This document shows, piece by piece, positions 46,471 through 55,318 of a stretch of DNA of 64,000 nt (position 1 is the first letter of the stretch; each line of letters starts with the position of its first letter). The notes under the pieces are model-generated. The model was given only the letters and a program-made list of their open reading frames with translations. It searched no databases and was not told the origin of the DNA. Both the position numbers and the translations under genes were made by a program. Origin of the DNA: Saltatorellus ferox (GTDB lineage Bacteria; Planctomycetota; UBA1135; GCA-002686595); assembly GCA_007751475.1 (NCBI GenBank), contig CP036434.1:4283524-4347523 (forward strand), written 5' to 3'.

Positions 46471-47139
46471 ATGAATCCCCATCCTCACCACCTCGGCGCG
46501 TCCTCGGAGGGCGCGGTCCCTCAGAGCCCGATTCCCCAGCAGCCGCCGAGCTGGGGACCGCCCACCCGGGGCGTATTCGTCAACGTACTCGGGACCATCG
46601 TGGCGCCCCTGGAGAACGGGAACTTCCCCGAGATTGGCGACGCTGTGTTCTACGAGGGCGTTCTGGACGGGCTCTTCAAGGTGACGCAATCCGGCTGGAA
46701 CCTCTACCTGATGGGCAACATCGACTCCGTGGCCTTTGGACGACAAGGTGTCGAGGAGTGGAGGTCTTTCTCCAAGGGACTCCACGACCATCTTCGCGGG
46801 CACGGGATCAAGCTCAAGCGGGACTACTGCTGCATCGACCATCCCGAAGGCGTGAAGGGCCAGAACAACGATTCCGTGTACCTGCTGCCTGGAACGGGGG
46901 CCATGCACCACGCCGCCCAGGCGGACGGGGTCAACCTGAGCGTGTCCTGGGTCATCGGGGACAGCACGGTCGAACTCGTCGCAGGCTGGCGCGCAGACTG
47001 CCGGCTCGTGGCCGTCCAGACGGGCCAGGGCCTCCGTGACGGTGCCTTCCAGGTGGAACCGGAGCTGTGGTCGCGGACGGCCGCAGGCGCGCTCAAGGAG
47101 ATCTCGAACGACCTCACGATGCTTCGCCGCGTGGCTTGA
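46471..47139 (+). CDS. HAD-family protein resembling GmhB but lacking catalytic aspartates
   Basis: Protein of 222 residues. From residue 34 it aligns with D-glycero-D-manno-heptose bisphosphate phosphatase/histidinol phosphatase: VFVNVLGTIV replaces the nucleophile motif xFLDRDGT, so Asp-x-Asp becomes Asn38-x-Leu40. GVLDGLFKVTQSGWNLYLMGN takes the place of GVxxAMRxLxxxGxxLVVVTNQ, YCCIDHPEG replaces the YCPHHP zinc region, and SWVIGDSTVELVAGWRADC replaces motif IV, keeping the first Asp. The reading frame is intact with normal codon use, so this looks like a conserved pseudoenzyme rather than a decayed gene. It could bind a sugar phosphate or a partner protein. Confidence 0.72.
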   Translation: MNPHPHHLGASSEGAVPQSPIPQQPPSWGPPTRGVFVNVLGTIVAPLENGNFPEIGDAVFYEGVLDGLFKVTQSGWNLYLMGNIDSVAFGRQGVEEWRSFSKGLHDHLRGHGIKLKRDYCCIDHPEGVKGQNNDSVYLLPGTGAMHHAAQADGVNLSVSWVIGDSTVELVAGWRADCRLVAVQTGQGLRDGAFQVEPELWSRTAAGALKEISNDLTMLRRVA

Positions 47140-47166
47140 CCGGATCGGCGTCTACGGATCGACAGA

Positions 47167-47212
47167 AAGGCGCGGCCCCGCTCGATGGTAGACATCGACG
47201 GGGCCGCGCCTT
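47167..47212. terminator. Long bidirectional terminator-like hairpin
   Basis: AAGGCGCGGCCCCG and CGGGGCCGCGCCTT pair over 14 bp, extended inward by TCGATG/CATCGA after a single unpaired C, leaving a 5-nt loop. It lies 27 nt after the HAD-like stop and before the convergent FecR-like gene end. The flanking AA/TT and long GC stem suit termination on both strands, though the T-run is short. Confidence 0.65.
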
Positions 47213-47221
47213 CGTTCGGGG

Positions 47222-47287
47222 CCACCAAACGGGGCCACCGGACGGGTCCACCGGACGGGTCCACCGGACGGGGGCACCGGACGGGGG
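47222..47287. repeat. Five-copy 13-nt tandem repeat
   Basis: CCACCGGACGGGT-type units start at 47222, 47235, 47248, 47261 and 47274, with small variations and a 14-nt last unit. The tract lies between the terminator-like hairpin and the 3' end of the FecR-like gene. Confidence 0.9.
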
Positions 47288-47291
47288 CGCG

Positions 47292-48749
47292 TTACCGCGC
47301 GAGTTCGCTGAAGGATGGACGGCCGATGGCCGGCTCCTTCTCTTCGATCTCGCCGAAGCTCATGCGGAGTTCGCCGCTCCTCTCGAAGACAGCGACCGCA
47401 CCAGGGCTCAGCAGGTAGTCCACGCCCGGCGCGAAGCACCAGCGCGGCGAAGGCGAACTCGCGCTGACGAAGACCTTGACGCGTCCAGCACCCAGCACGC
47501 GCACCTCGACGCCGCTGCCACGCTCGGCGGCCACTTCCCCGACTCCGTTCAGAGCAGACAGGGCCAGGCCGCGCCACTCGCTCGGGAGAAAGGGTTTCTT
47601 CGGCCGCGGTCTCGATTCGGGGTCGACGGCCTTCGACGGACTCGGGTTCTCCACGGGCCCATCGACGGCGCCGACGCCCGGGCTCTGGACGCTCGCCACG
47701 GGCCCCGTGTCGGGGCGACGCGGGAGTTCGACGCGGGCGAAGTCCACCACGCCGGGGCGGGTGACGATCTCGACCCTGGGCGTCTCGCCGGGCCGTCCAC
47801 CGGGGCCGATCGGAACCTGAGCGTAGGTCTGCCCCTCGTGCCGCTGGCGCCGAAGTGGCCTCACATGGCTGGAGCCATCGGCCTGATAGACGCGGAGCCG
47901 CCCGATCTCACCGTCCGTCGCCCCCGGCAGCTCGTCGAGCCGCTGGGTCTCGTGACGCAGGACCTCTCGCTCCTTCACCTGGGCCTCGGAGTCCGCGCGC
48001 TCACGCCAGGGCCAATCCTCGTTTCCACCGTCGGACCGCCAGGCTTCAGATCGGCCCGAAGCGCCGCCTGCCCCCCCGCTCAGACCCTCCAGACGTTCGT
48101 ACCGCGGGCGATCGAGCCGGACGCTCGAGCCTGGATAGACGGACACTGGCGGACGGGCGCGCGTCTCATCCCCCCGCCAGTCCAGGGTCACGGCCGAGCC
48201 GGCATCATGGCGCAGCTCGGTCGGGCCGCCCGCCAGTGAACGGAGGTGGAAAGAACTTCTGCCGAACCGCGCTCTCCAGTCCGCCGGAAGCTCCATGGAA
48301 TGCACGCCAGAGCGGACATCGATGTCCGCCCACCCGAGCTCGTGGAAGACGAGCTCGATTCCCTGTGGACCGCGCCGCCACTCGATCGAGGAGGGACCGA
48401 AGACGTCCAGCGTCATCTCTCCGTCGAGGCTGATGCGCGCTTGCGAACCCGACGTGACCTCGAGCTGGGCGTCGCCCCCCGACACCCGCGAGGCGCCGCG
48501 CCGGAGCGCGACCTTTCCCTCAGACTCGGAGATCAGGGTCGATCGACCCTGGGCGACGCTGATTCGCGCCGCCAGCAGGGGCGCCGCGACCTCGACTCTG
48601 CTGTCCTGCGCGGGGAACGCGCGGGGAGCCGCGGCGAGGGGAGTCGACAGGCTCGCGGCGGCGGCCGCAAGCAGCACCGGTGTCCTCAGCGAGGATCGCC
48701 GGCCGCGCAAGGTGGCAAAACGGGAAGCAGTGGATACAGGTCGAGGCAT
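47292..48749 (-). CDS. FecR-like exported protein
   Basis: Predicted exported protein of 485 residues. ATG at 48749 gives an N-terminal Arg-rich signal (VLLAAAAASLSTPLAAA). Residues about 40-200 are beta-rich and resemble FecR-type domains (ALRRGASRVSGGDAQLEVTSGSQARISLDGEMTLDVFG). The middle is charged and Gly/Arg/Pro-rich, probably disordered, and the last 90 residues form another beta region. No catalytic motif is recognised. It is convergent with the HAD-like gene and follows mcsB on the same strand, separated by a short repeat. Confidence 0.6.
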   Translation of the reverse strand: MPRPVSTASRFATLRGRRSSLRTPVLLAAAAASLSTPLAAAPRAFPAQDSRVEVAAPLLAARISVAQGRSTLISESEGKVALRRGASRVSGGDAQLEVTSGSQARISLDGEMTLDVFGPSSIEWRRGPQGIELVFHELGWADIDVRSGVHSMELPADWRARFGRSSFHLRSLAGGPTELRHDAGSAVTLDWRGDETRARPPVSVYPGSSVRLDRPRYERLEGLSGGAGGASGRSEAWRSDGGNEDWPWRERADSEAQVKEREVLRHETQRLDELPGATDGEIGRLRVYQADGSSHVRPLRRQRHEGQTYAQVPIGPGGRPGETPRVEIVTRPGVVDFARVELPRRPDTGPVASVQSPGVGAVDGPVENPSPSKAVDPESRPRPKKPFLPSEWRGLALSALNGVGEVAAERGSGVEVRVLGAGRVKVFVSASSPSPRWCFAPGVDYLLSPGAVAVFERSGELRMSFGEIEEKEPAIGRPSFSELAR

Positions 48750-48902
48750 CGGAGCGGCTGGCAGCAGGACTTCGGGGCGACAGCGGATGGGCGCCCAAAA
48801 ATACACGTGCATCGGGCATGGATGCCTCGGCGCTTGGAGCGCAGGCACCGGCCTTGCCTATCGACCAAAAAATGCCGCCGGGTTGAGGATGGACCCGGGC
48901 CT

Positions 48903-48930
48903 CAGGACCCAGGACCCAGGACCCAGGACT
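48903..48930. repeat. Four-copy 7-nt tandem repeat
   Basis: CAGGACC occurs four times in a row (the last copy ends CT), between the start of the FecR-like gene and the stop of mcsB. The region is non-coding in both neighbours. Confidence 0.9.
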
Positions 48931-48943
48931 CAACCAGGGGGCC

Positions 48944-50053
48944 TCAAGCCTCTTTGATCCCTGCCAACCGCTTTCGAAGGTAGCTTGCGCGGAGCTTGTC
49001 CCGTTCCGAGGTATCCAGGAGCTCGCCCTGGTCGCCTGGAGCGGTCAGCACCTGGATGTGCCCACGCTGCACGTGCAGACCCAGTTCGTTCAGAACGTCG
49101 ATGCGAGCCCCACCGAAAAGTCCCGTGTGCAGACCCAATCGCACGTTCGAGAGGTGCGCGAGGGCGGCGTCCGTGGGCATGGCACGGGACGTTCGGAGCA
49201 TGCCGAAGGACTGGGAAATGCGGTCGTGCAGCGCTGGCCGCATTTCACGCACCAGGGTCTCTCGCATGCGCCGCTCGAACCGGACGATCTCGGGCACGAG
49301 GGCGCGAAGGTCGTCGATGAGGTTGCGCTCGGAGCGGCCGAGCGTGATCTGGTTGCTGATCTGGTAGAGGTCACCGGCGGCGCGACTCCCCTCCCCGTGC
49401 ATGCCTCGAACCGCCAGGCCCGTGCGCTGGGCAGCAGCGAAGACCTTCTCCAGCTCGGAACGGACCATCCCCAGCGCCGGGAGGTGGAGCATGACCGAGG
49501 CCCGCAGCCCCGTTCCCACGTTCGTGGGACAGCCGGTGAGGTACCCCAGCGTCTCGGAGGTCGCGAACGACATGCGATCCTCGAGGAAGCGGTCGAGGAT
49601 CTCCGCGCGCTGCCAGGCCAGATCGAGGTCCATGCCCGCGGCCATGGCCTGGAGGCGGACGTGGTCCTCTTCATTGACCATGACCGACACGGTCTCGGAC
49701 TCTCCGAACGCCACGGCCCTGCCGGGCGACGTGGACGAGGAGTCGCGTGGAAGCAGGTCTCGGCTCACCAGGTTCCGCTCCAGGAGAAGGAGCCGCAGGA
49801 CGGGTGGCGCCTCGGCCATGGGGACCCACCGGGTCTCCCCGTCCAGCCTGGCGTCGAGCAGGGCGACCCTCAGCTCACCGCACAGGTCCTCGGCCTGCTC
49901 GGCCGAAATCTGCGACATGAACGGAACGCCGTCGATGTTCCTGGCGAGACGGACCCTGCACGAGACCACGACATCGGAGTCGGGGCCGTCTGAGCTGAGC
50001 CACGAACCCGCCTGGCGGGCGAGGGCGTTGCAGTCGATCGGTGAGTAGGCCAC
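48944..50053 (-). CDS. mcsB: Protein arginine kinase (McsB-type phosphagen kinase)
   Basis: Phosphagen-kinase-fold enzyme of 369 residues expected to phosphorylate arginine residues in proteins, marking them for ClpCP in Bacillus. The N-terminal SCRVRLARNI matches the family, NEEDHVRL is the conserved metal/substrate segment, and LTGCPTNVGTGLRASVML carries catalytic Cys175. The tail ERDKLRASYLRKRL resembles the McsB C-terminal arginine motif. The family is known in Firmicutes and some other phyla including Planctomycetota. The start is GTG (complement of 50051-50053). The activator gene mcsA and clpC are not adjacent. Confidence 0.9.
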   Translation of the reverse strand: MAYSPIDCNALARQAGSWLSSDGPDSDVVVSCRVRLARNIDGVPFMSQISAEQAEDLCGELRVALLDARLDGETRWVPMAEAPPVLRLLLLERNLVSRDLLPRDSSSTSPGRAVAFGESETVSVMVNEEDHVRLQAMAAGMDLDLAWQRAEILDRFLEDRMSFATSETLGYLTGCPTNVGTGLRASVMLHLPALGMVRSELEKVFAAAQRTGLAVRGMHGEGSRAAGDLYQISNQITLGRSERNLIDDLRALVPEIVRFERRMRETLVREMRPALHDRISQSFGMLRTSRAMPTDAALAHLSNVRLGLHTGLFGGARIDVLNELGLHVQRGHIQVLTAPGDQGELLDTSERDKLRASYLRKRLAGIKEA

Positions 50054-50446
50054 GTTGCGCGAGTTGATTCCGAGGGAGCCAGGAGGCCCCCTTTATAGCT
50101 CACCCCGCCTTCACATACACCCGATCGATTTCGGGGCGGCGGATTCTGGGGCCCGAATCCGCCTGACACTTCCGCCCACCCGAACCCTCCAACGGCTCCC
50201 TATTTGGCTCTTTCGAGGAGACTCGCGCGAGCGATTCCGGACGCCCCGGGCGGAGCGCCTCAATTCGGGGAAGCTCCGCGCCCTGAACGGTAGGTATCAT
50301 CTGACCGGGGTCCCAGGACCCTGCCCCCGCGGCTCCCTTGGCCCGCTCTTCCCTGCCCGGGAGGAACGGATCCGAGTCCGTCGCGAGAGCCGAGAGGAAG
50401 CGCCGGCGCGGGCGTAATTGACAGCCCATCCCCCCACCCCAAATCC
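50054..50446. other. Divergent intergenic region between mcsB and the SLC13-like gene
   Basis: This gap of about 393 nt contains no supported gene. Apart from the TATAAA on the mcsB side I see no promoter or operator motif. Short open frames here have no family signature. Confidence 0.5.
50092..50097 (-). promoter_or_regulatory. Possible -10 element for mcsB
   Basis: TATAAA on the minus strand lies about 39 nt before the mcsB GTG, a suitable distance for a short leader. It is unusual in such a GC-rich genome. No good -35 hexamer is visible 17 nt upstream, so this is a weak prediction. Confidence 0.25.
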
Positions 50447-52279
50447 TTGCTCGAGCCGCAGACGATCGTCCTTGCCGTCCTGATAGGGAGCTTCTTGCTC
50501 TTTGTCACGGACGCCGTGCGCTATGAGCTGACCGCCCTCGGCGTCGTCGTCGTGCTCGTGCTGTCGGGTTGCCTGACCGTGGAGGAGGGCTTCCAGGGGT
50601 TCTCCAGCAACGCCGTCGTCCTCATCGCTTCGATGTACATCTTCGGGCATGCCTTCACCAAGAGCGGGCTCGCCGAGGGCCTCGGAAGGCGCATGATCGG
50701 TCGGAGCAAGCCCCAGCCCGACCCGTCGCAGGGTGGCACCCTGACCGGGCGTGTCCACGAGGCCGGGCTGGTCCTTCGAATGACCGTCGCATCGGGGGTC
50801 CTTTCGTCCGTCCTCTCCAACACGGGCGTCGTGGCGACGCTGATTCCGGTCGCCAGCTCCATCAGCCGCAAGATGCGGATCCCTCTTTCCAAGCTGCTGC
50901 TGCCCTTGGCCTTCGGCAGCCTCGTCGGCGGACTCGTCACGGTCATCGCCACCTCGACGAACATCGCGATCAATGACCTGCTCCGCGAAATCGAGGGGAG
51001 CGGCGGCCCTTTCGGGCTCTTCGAGTTCAGCCAGCTCGGGCTGGTCTTGCTGCTCGTCACCACGCTCTACTTCGCCGGTCCGGGTCGGTGGCTCCTCCCC
51101 ACGTCCAGCGTCGAAGAGACCCTGTCCGAACGCTACCAGGTCCCCAAGTTCGTGACCGAAGTCCTGGTCGAACCGACCAGTGAACTCATCAACCGCAACG
51201 TCGCCGACATCGACATGTTCCAGCGGTTCAACGTCGCCGTCCTGGGGATCGTCCGTGCCGGCGGTGAGCGTCCTGTCCTGGCGCCCGGCCCCTACAACCG
51301 CGTGCGTGCCCAGGACACACTCATCCTTCAAGGTGCACCCGACGACGTACTCCGACTCTCGGAAGTGCTCCCCATACGCCGGCGGGAGTCCGTGGAGGCC
51401 GGCGATACGCGTCTCTATTCCGATGACGTGCGACTCGTCGAAGCGGTGATCCCTGCTGGCTCGGAGTACATCGGCCAGTCGCTGGCCTCCTCCGAGTTTC
51501 GTACTCGCACGGGCCTCAACGTGCTCGCGATGTCGCGGCACGGCGAACTCCAGCTGAAACGCCTCCAGGAGGTGACGCTCGATATTGGCGATACACTCCT
51601 CGTGCAAGGACACCTGCCCGACATTTCCCGCGCGCGTCGCCAGCGCCAGCTTCTCGTGCTGGACGAAGTCCAGGCTCCGATCGCGAGCCGGCGTAGCTGG
51701 ATCGTGCTCGCCACGCTGGCCACGGTTCTCCTCGGAGCGGCCTTCACCGATCAACCCCTCGCGATCCTTGGCATGGCGGGAGCCCTCGTGCTCGTGCTCA
51801 CCAAGGTCGTCCTGCCCGATGAGGTCCCGAAGATCATCGACCTCAAAGTCATCGCTCTCGTCGGCGGGATGCTCGCGCTGGGAACCGCGTTCCAGCGCGT
51901 CGGCCTGGACAAGTCCTTCGTCCACAGCATCTCCAGCACGGTGAACGACGGCTTCTCCCACCGCGGAGCGCTGGCCCTGCTTCTCGTCGTGACGATGATC
52001 CTGACGCAGGTCCTGAACAACGTCTCCACCGCCGTCATCATGACGGGCATCGCCGTGGAACTCGCTCAGACCCTGGGGGTCTCGCCCAGGCCTCTCCTCA
52101 TGGCCGTGGTCACGGGGAGCAGCCTCGCGTTCCTGTCCCCGGTGGCGCACCAGGCGAACGCGATGGTGATGGGGCCCGGGGGCTATCGGTACAAGGACTT
52201 CTTGATCGTGGGCCTGCCTCTCGCGATCCTGACGGGCGTCACCTCGGTGCTCCTCATCCCGGTCTGGTGGCCCTTCTGA
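50447..52279 (+). CDS. SLC13-type (Na+/sulfate/dicarboxylate-like) permease with RCK_C domains
   Basis: Membrane transporter of 610 residues. N-terminal helices include LTALGVVVVLVLSGCLTVEEGFQGFSSNAVVLIASMYIF. The middle third (about 205-400) is cytoplasmic with two TrkA-C/RCK_C-like units (RNVADIDMFQRFNVAVLGIVR; GQSLASSEFRTRTGLNVLAMSR). A second helical bundle completes it, with NNVSTAVIMTGIAVEL and SLAFLSPVAHQANAMVMGPGGY. Such RCK_C insertions occur in sulfate, dicarboxylate and other anion permeases and may sense ligands. The start is TTG at 50447, because the upstream frame gives no better codon. The substrate is uncertain. Confidence 0.88.
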   Translation: MLEPQTIVLAVLIGSFLLFVTDAVRYELTALGVVVVLVLSGCLTVEEGFQGFSSNAVVLIASMYIFGHAFTKSGLAEGLGRRMIGRSKPQPDPSQGGTLTGRVHEAGLVLRMTVASGVLSSVLSNTGVVATLIPVASSISRKMRIPLSKLLLPLAFGSLVGGLVTVIATSTNIAINDLLREIEGSGGPFGLFEFSQLGLVLLLVTTLYFAGPGRWLLPTSSVEETLSERYQVPKFVTEVLVEPTSELINRNVADIDMFQRFNVAVLGIVRAGGERPVLAPGPYNRVRAQDTLILQGAPDDVLRLSEVLPIRRRESVEAGDTRLYSDDVRLVEAVIPAGSEYIGQSLASSEFRTRTGLNVLAMSRHGELQLKRLQEVTLDIGDTLLVQGHLPDISRARRQRQLLVLDEVQAPIASRRSWIVLATLATVLLGAAFTDQPLAILGMAGALVLVLTKVVLPDEVPKIIDLKVIALVGGMLALGTAFQRVGLDKSFVHSISSTVNDGFSHRGALALLLVVTMILTQVLNNVSTAVIMTGIAVELAQTLGVSPRPLLMAVVTGSSLAFLSPVAHQANAMVMGPGGYRYKDFLIVGLPLAILTGVTSVLLIPVWWPF

Positions 52280-52293
52280 CGTTGTTGCGTCCG

Positions 52294-52307
52294 GGAGCTG
52301 CAGCTCC
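52294..52307. terminator. Palindrome at the junction of two convergent genes
   Basis: GGAGCTGCAGCTCC is a perfect 14-nt palindrome, just after the permease stop and touching the arginase stop. It may form a short hairpin (GGAGC, TGCA, GCTCC), but there is no T-run. Confidence 0.3.
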
Positions 52308-53257
52308 TACCCACGATCGCTTGGCCGAATGGTGTGGAGGATCGTCTTTCCGAGCGCCGACAGAGCGAAATCCTTCGCCGCCACCGCCGTCCGGTTCTTC
52401 GTATCGAGGATCGGATTGATCTCGACGAGCTCCAGGCTGATCAGCGCCCCCGAGGCCGCCGCCATCTCCATCACCGTGTGCGCCTCGCGATACGTGAGCC
52501 CGCCCTCCACGGGCGTCCCCACCCCCGGGCACACGGACGGATCCGTTCCGTCGACGTCGAAGGAGAGATGAAAGCCGACGGTCCCACGCGTCACGTGGGC
52601 AATCGCCTGCTCCATCACGGCTCGAATGCCGCGCTCATCGACCTCCCGCATGGTGAAGCAAGCCACGTCGCTGTCGCGAACGCTTTCGGCTTCGGCGCGA
52701 TCCACGTCCCGGATCCCGATCATCGCGACCCGCGCCGAGTCCACCATCGGAACCTGCCCACTCAGCTGCGTGAGCGCGCTCGGGCCGGACCCTGTAATGG
52801 CCGCGAGCGGCATCCCGTGCACGTTCCCGGACTCGGTGGTTTCCGGAGTGTTCATGTCGGCGTGCGCATCGAACCAGATGACGCCGATGCGCCCGTCCTG
52901 CGCATGGACGTGCTCGACGACTCCCGCCACCGTTCCGACCGCGATCGAATGGTCCCCGCCGACCACGAGCGGAAAGTGCCCTTCGTCCAGGGCCTTGCGC
53001 ACTTCGTCCGAAAGGAGGCCGCAAGCCTCGGCAATCTCGGGGAGGAACTTCGCCGTGGGGTCCAGGGGGACCCTGGACTTCGGAGTCTGCACCGGGATGT
53101 CTCCCCGATCGACGAACTCGAGACCCAGGGACCGAATCCCCTCTTCGATCCCTGCGAGTCGAAAGGCACTGGGTCCCATGTCCACGCCCCGTCGATTGCC
53201 TCCGAGGTCCATGGGAACGCCGATCAGCGAAACGGTGGTAGGAGTCGGTTGCGTCAC
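52307..53257 (-). CDS. Arginase
   Basis: Ureohydrolase of 316 residues, expected to hydrolyse L-arginine to ornithine and urea with two Mn2+ ions. The metal ligands are all present: His103 in GGDHS, Asp130, His132 and Asp134 in DAHAD, and Asp234 and Asp236 in SFDVDGTDP. His147 in NVHGMP and Glu279 in LVEINP also fit the family. It is closest to the arginase rather than agmatinase pattern, but formimidoyl- or guanidino-substrate variants cannot be excluded. It follows the HEAT protein gene on the same strand across a 90-nt gap and has no obvious urea-cycle neighbours. Confidence 0.9.
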   Translation of the reverse strand: MTQPTPTTVSLIGVPMDLGGNRRGVDMGPSAFRLAGIEEGIRSLGLEFVDRGDIPVQTPKSRVPLDPTAKFLPEIAEACGLLSDEVRKALDEGHFPLVVGGDHSIAVGTVAGVVEHVHAQDGRIGVIWFDAHADMNTPETTESGNVHGMPLAAITGSGPSALTQLSGQVPMVDSARVAMIGIRDVDRAEAESVRDSDVACFTMREVDERGIRAVMEQAIAHVTRGTVGFHLSFDVDGTDPSVCPGVGTPVEGGLTYREAHTVMEMAAASGALISLELVEINPILDTKNRTAVAAKDFALSALGKTILHTIRPSDRG

Positions 53258-53347
53258 GGGCAGGTCTCGTCGAAGCGAGTGGGGCTTGGGGGGGAAGGAA
53301 GGGAGACGCGGGGCAGATCCGAAGAGCCGGACCCCACGCCGGTGAGA

Positions 53348-55294
53348 CTATCGAGTCCTGGCGCCGAGGGCGCCAAGGATGGCACCGCGAAGCGCCGGGA
53401 GTTCCGCTCCGCTCGTCGTTCCGAGTCGGCGCTGGAGGTCCTGGACGGCGGGAAGCCCACCCCATTCGCCGATCGCGTAGCCAAGGCGCATGATATCGCT
53501 CTCGGTCGCGGTCGGAGGAGGGTCCGTGACCCAGTCCAGCAGGGTCGCCTCCCCGTAGGTAGCCCGCACGCAGCCTGCGGCCAGGACGGATTGATTGAGC
53601 GGCAGTGTCCAGACGGCCGCCTGCAGGAGCGGCTCCGGCGCACGATGCCCCGCCCGCGCCAGCGCCACCGCAAGCTCCGCGTTCATCTTGTACGCCGACT
53701 CACGCGGGAACATGCGTGCCAGGAGCTTGACGTCATCTCCATGGGAGATGCGAGCGAGGCCCCGGACGCCCCGGTGGGCCTCCGGCATGATGGGGCTGAT
53801 GAGCGGGAGTTCGTGCCGAAGCGCATCGGAGCCGATGAGCGCACCGTGGATCAAGAGCAACGAATCTGCGGCCGCGCGGTCCGCGCCGTCGAGGTTCGGC
53901 GCGATCGTTTCCACGAAGCGCATCACGTTCTGGTCGGGGGCGAAACGCTCGAGGATCTCGAAGAGGAAAGACGCGACCTGGGGCGGACGGTCCTCGTAGG
54001 GGATCGCGAGCAAATCGATCGCTTTCTCGGCCCCGATCTGACTCCCCATGCGGATCAGCGCGCCGATGGCGCTGGCCTTCACCCAGGGATCGGGATCGTC
54101 GCACATCTGCTTCATCCGCTCGAGGTAGTCCTCGAGTTCGACCGCCGCCGCAGCGTAGAGCGAATACGCGCGATAGTTCGGATCCGGATGACGGAACCCC
54201 TCGTCGAGGATCTCCTTGAACTGCTTGTCCTCGCGATAGAGGAGCCCGGCAGCGATCCACCGCGTGGGTGAATTCTCGAGCGCCATCGACTTCAGAAGCG
54301 TCCTCGGAAACACCGAGTGCAACTCGTTGTTGAGTACGGTGACGACCACCCAGCGCCATTCCTTGAGGTCCTGTGGGACCCAAACCCCGGAGTCGATCAA
54401 CATCTCGACCTCGAGTGGCATCAACTGAATGGACTCGACGATTCTCGGGGTCCCCTCGCCCTCGAGGAGAATCTCGAGCATGTGGTCCTTGGCTCCCGGG
54501 AAGTCGAGCTCACGGGTGAGCTGGAGCGTCACCGCCTCGAGGAAGATCTTGTTCTGGGCGAGCTCCTTCATGAGCGTCGCTCCCCAGACCTTTCCGTCCA
54601 CGACGCCGTAGGTGCGCCCTGCGCCCCAGCGAAGTTCGTACAGCCGGCGGTAAGACTTCGGCGCTTCCGATCCGCGAGGATCGGCGTGGTGGGCGAGGAT
54701 CTGACGCGCCTCGGGCGCCGTTTCGTCCGCGCTGCCCGCGATGCGCGCCACCGTTTGGCGCGCGGCTTGACTTCCGGTTCGGACGAGCCCGACGAGGGCC
54801 GCTGTCCGGACGAGGGGATCGGGATCGTCGGCCAGCGCGATCAGTCGGTCCATGGAGGCGCCGTCCAGCCCGCGCTCGCCCAGCTCGCCCAGCGCGTAGG
54901 CAGCCGCCGCGCGCTCGTAGGACAGATGGTCCAGGGCCGTTTCGTCCAGAAGGTAAGAGCGCCCACGCACCGACCCTGAAGCCCCCAGGGCCACGATGGC
55001 CGTGGAGCGGCCGTAATCGCCGGGAGACAGCTCTTCGAGATCGAGGCGAGCGAAGTCAGCGGACCGTTTGTCGAAGCTGACACGAGCGTCGCGCGCCACG
55101 AAATCGGCCGACTCCTCCACCGCGACGCTGTCGACCGTCTGGGGAGCCGGGGCCGCGGCCGTCGCCGTCTCCGCCGTGGCGAAACAGCCCCATACGAACG
55201 CCCCCAGGAAGGCCCCAAGGTAGGCCCCCAGGTAGGCTCGGAGCGGCCGAGACGACTTGATCGCGAACATCGACGATGTGGAGTGATGGAACAT
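53348..55294 (-). CDS. Exported HEAT-repeat protein
   Basis: Protein of 648 residues with a possible signal peptide (RAYLGAYLGAFLGAFVWGCFATA, about 19-40), which contains an in-frame 12-nt DNA repeat. Most of the rest is made of HEAT-like helical pairs, e.g. AYALGELGERGLDGASMDRLIALADDPDPLVRTAALVGL and WVKASAIGALIRMGSQ. HEAT repeats bind proteins or act as scaffolds; no enzymatic motif is seen. ATGs at 55294 and 55270 are possible starts. It lies 24 nt after the phosphomannomutase/phosphoglucomutase gene, so they could be co-transcribed. Confidence 0.72.
   Translation of the reverse strand: MFHHSTSSMFAIKSSRPLRAYLGAYLGAFLGAFVWGCFATAETATAAAPAPQTVDSVAVEESADFVARDARVSFDKRSADFARLDLEELSPGDYGRSTAIVALGASGSVRGRSYLLDETALDHLSYERAAAAYALGELGERGLDGASMDRLIALADDPDPLVRTAALVGLVRTGSQAARQTVARIAGSADETAPEARQILAHHADPRGSEAPKSYRRLYELRWGAGRTYGVVDGKVWGATLMKELAQNKIFLEAVTLQLTRELDFPGAKDHMLEILLEGEGTPRIVESIQLMPLEVEMLIDSGVWVPQDLKEWRWVVVTVLNNELHSVFPRTLLKSMALENSPTRWIAAGLLYREDKQFKEILDEGFRHPDPNYRAYSLYAAAAVELEDYLERMKQMCDDPDPWVKASAIGALIRMGSQIGAEKAIDLLAIPYEDRPPQVASFLFEILERFAPDQNVMRFVETIAPNLDGADRAAADSLLLIHGALIGSDALRHELPLISPIMPEAHRGVRGLARISHGDDVKLLARMFPRESAYKMNAELAVALARAGHRAPEPLLQAAVWTLPLNQSVLAAGCVRATYGEATLLDWVTDPPPTATESDIMRLGYAIGEWGGLPAVQDLQRRLGTTSGAELPALRGAILGALGARTR
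55200..55235 (-). repeat. In-frame 12-nt tandem repeat in a signal peptide
   Basis: Three imperfect 12-nt copies at 55200, 55212 and 55224 encode the YLGA/FLGA repeat in the leader of the HEAT protein. Copy-number changes would lengthen or shorten the hydrophobic core in steps of four residues. Confidence 0.85.
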
Positions 55295-55318
55295 GCGGTG
55301 GGAGACGGTCTTGCGCGT

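Noticed and set aside
50055-50417. Open frame in the mcsB-permease gap
   Set aside because: It has no domain match, no ribosome-binding site and a composition like the surrounding non-coding DNA.
52307-53257. Arginase as part of an arginine-phosphorylation system with mcsB
   Set aside because: The two genes are separated by the divergent permease gene and a different operon; arginase acts on free arginine, so a link is unsupported.
52334-54271. Long plus-strand frame across arginase and HEAT genes
   Set aside because: It crosses two genes with clear motifs on the opposite strand and shows only Arg/His-rich low-complexity sequence.
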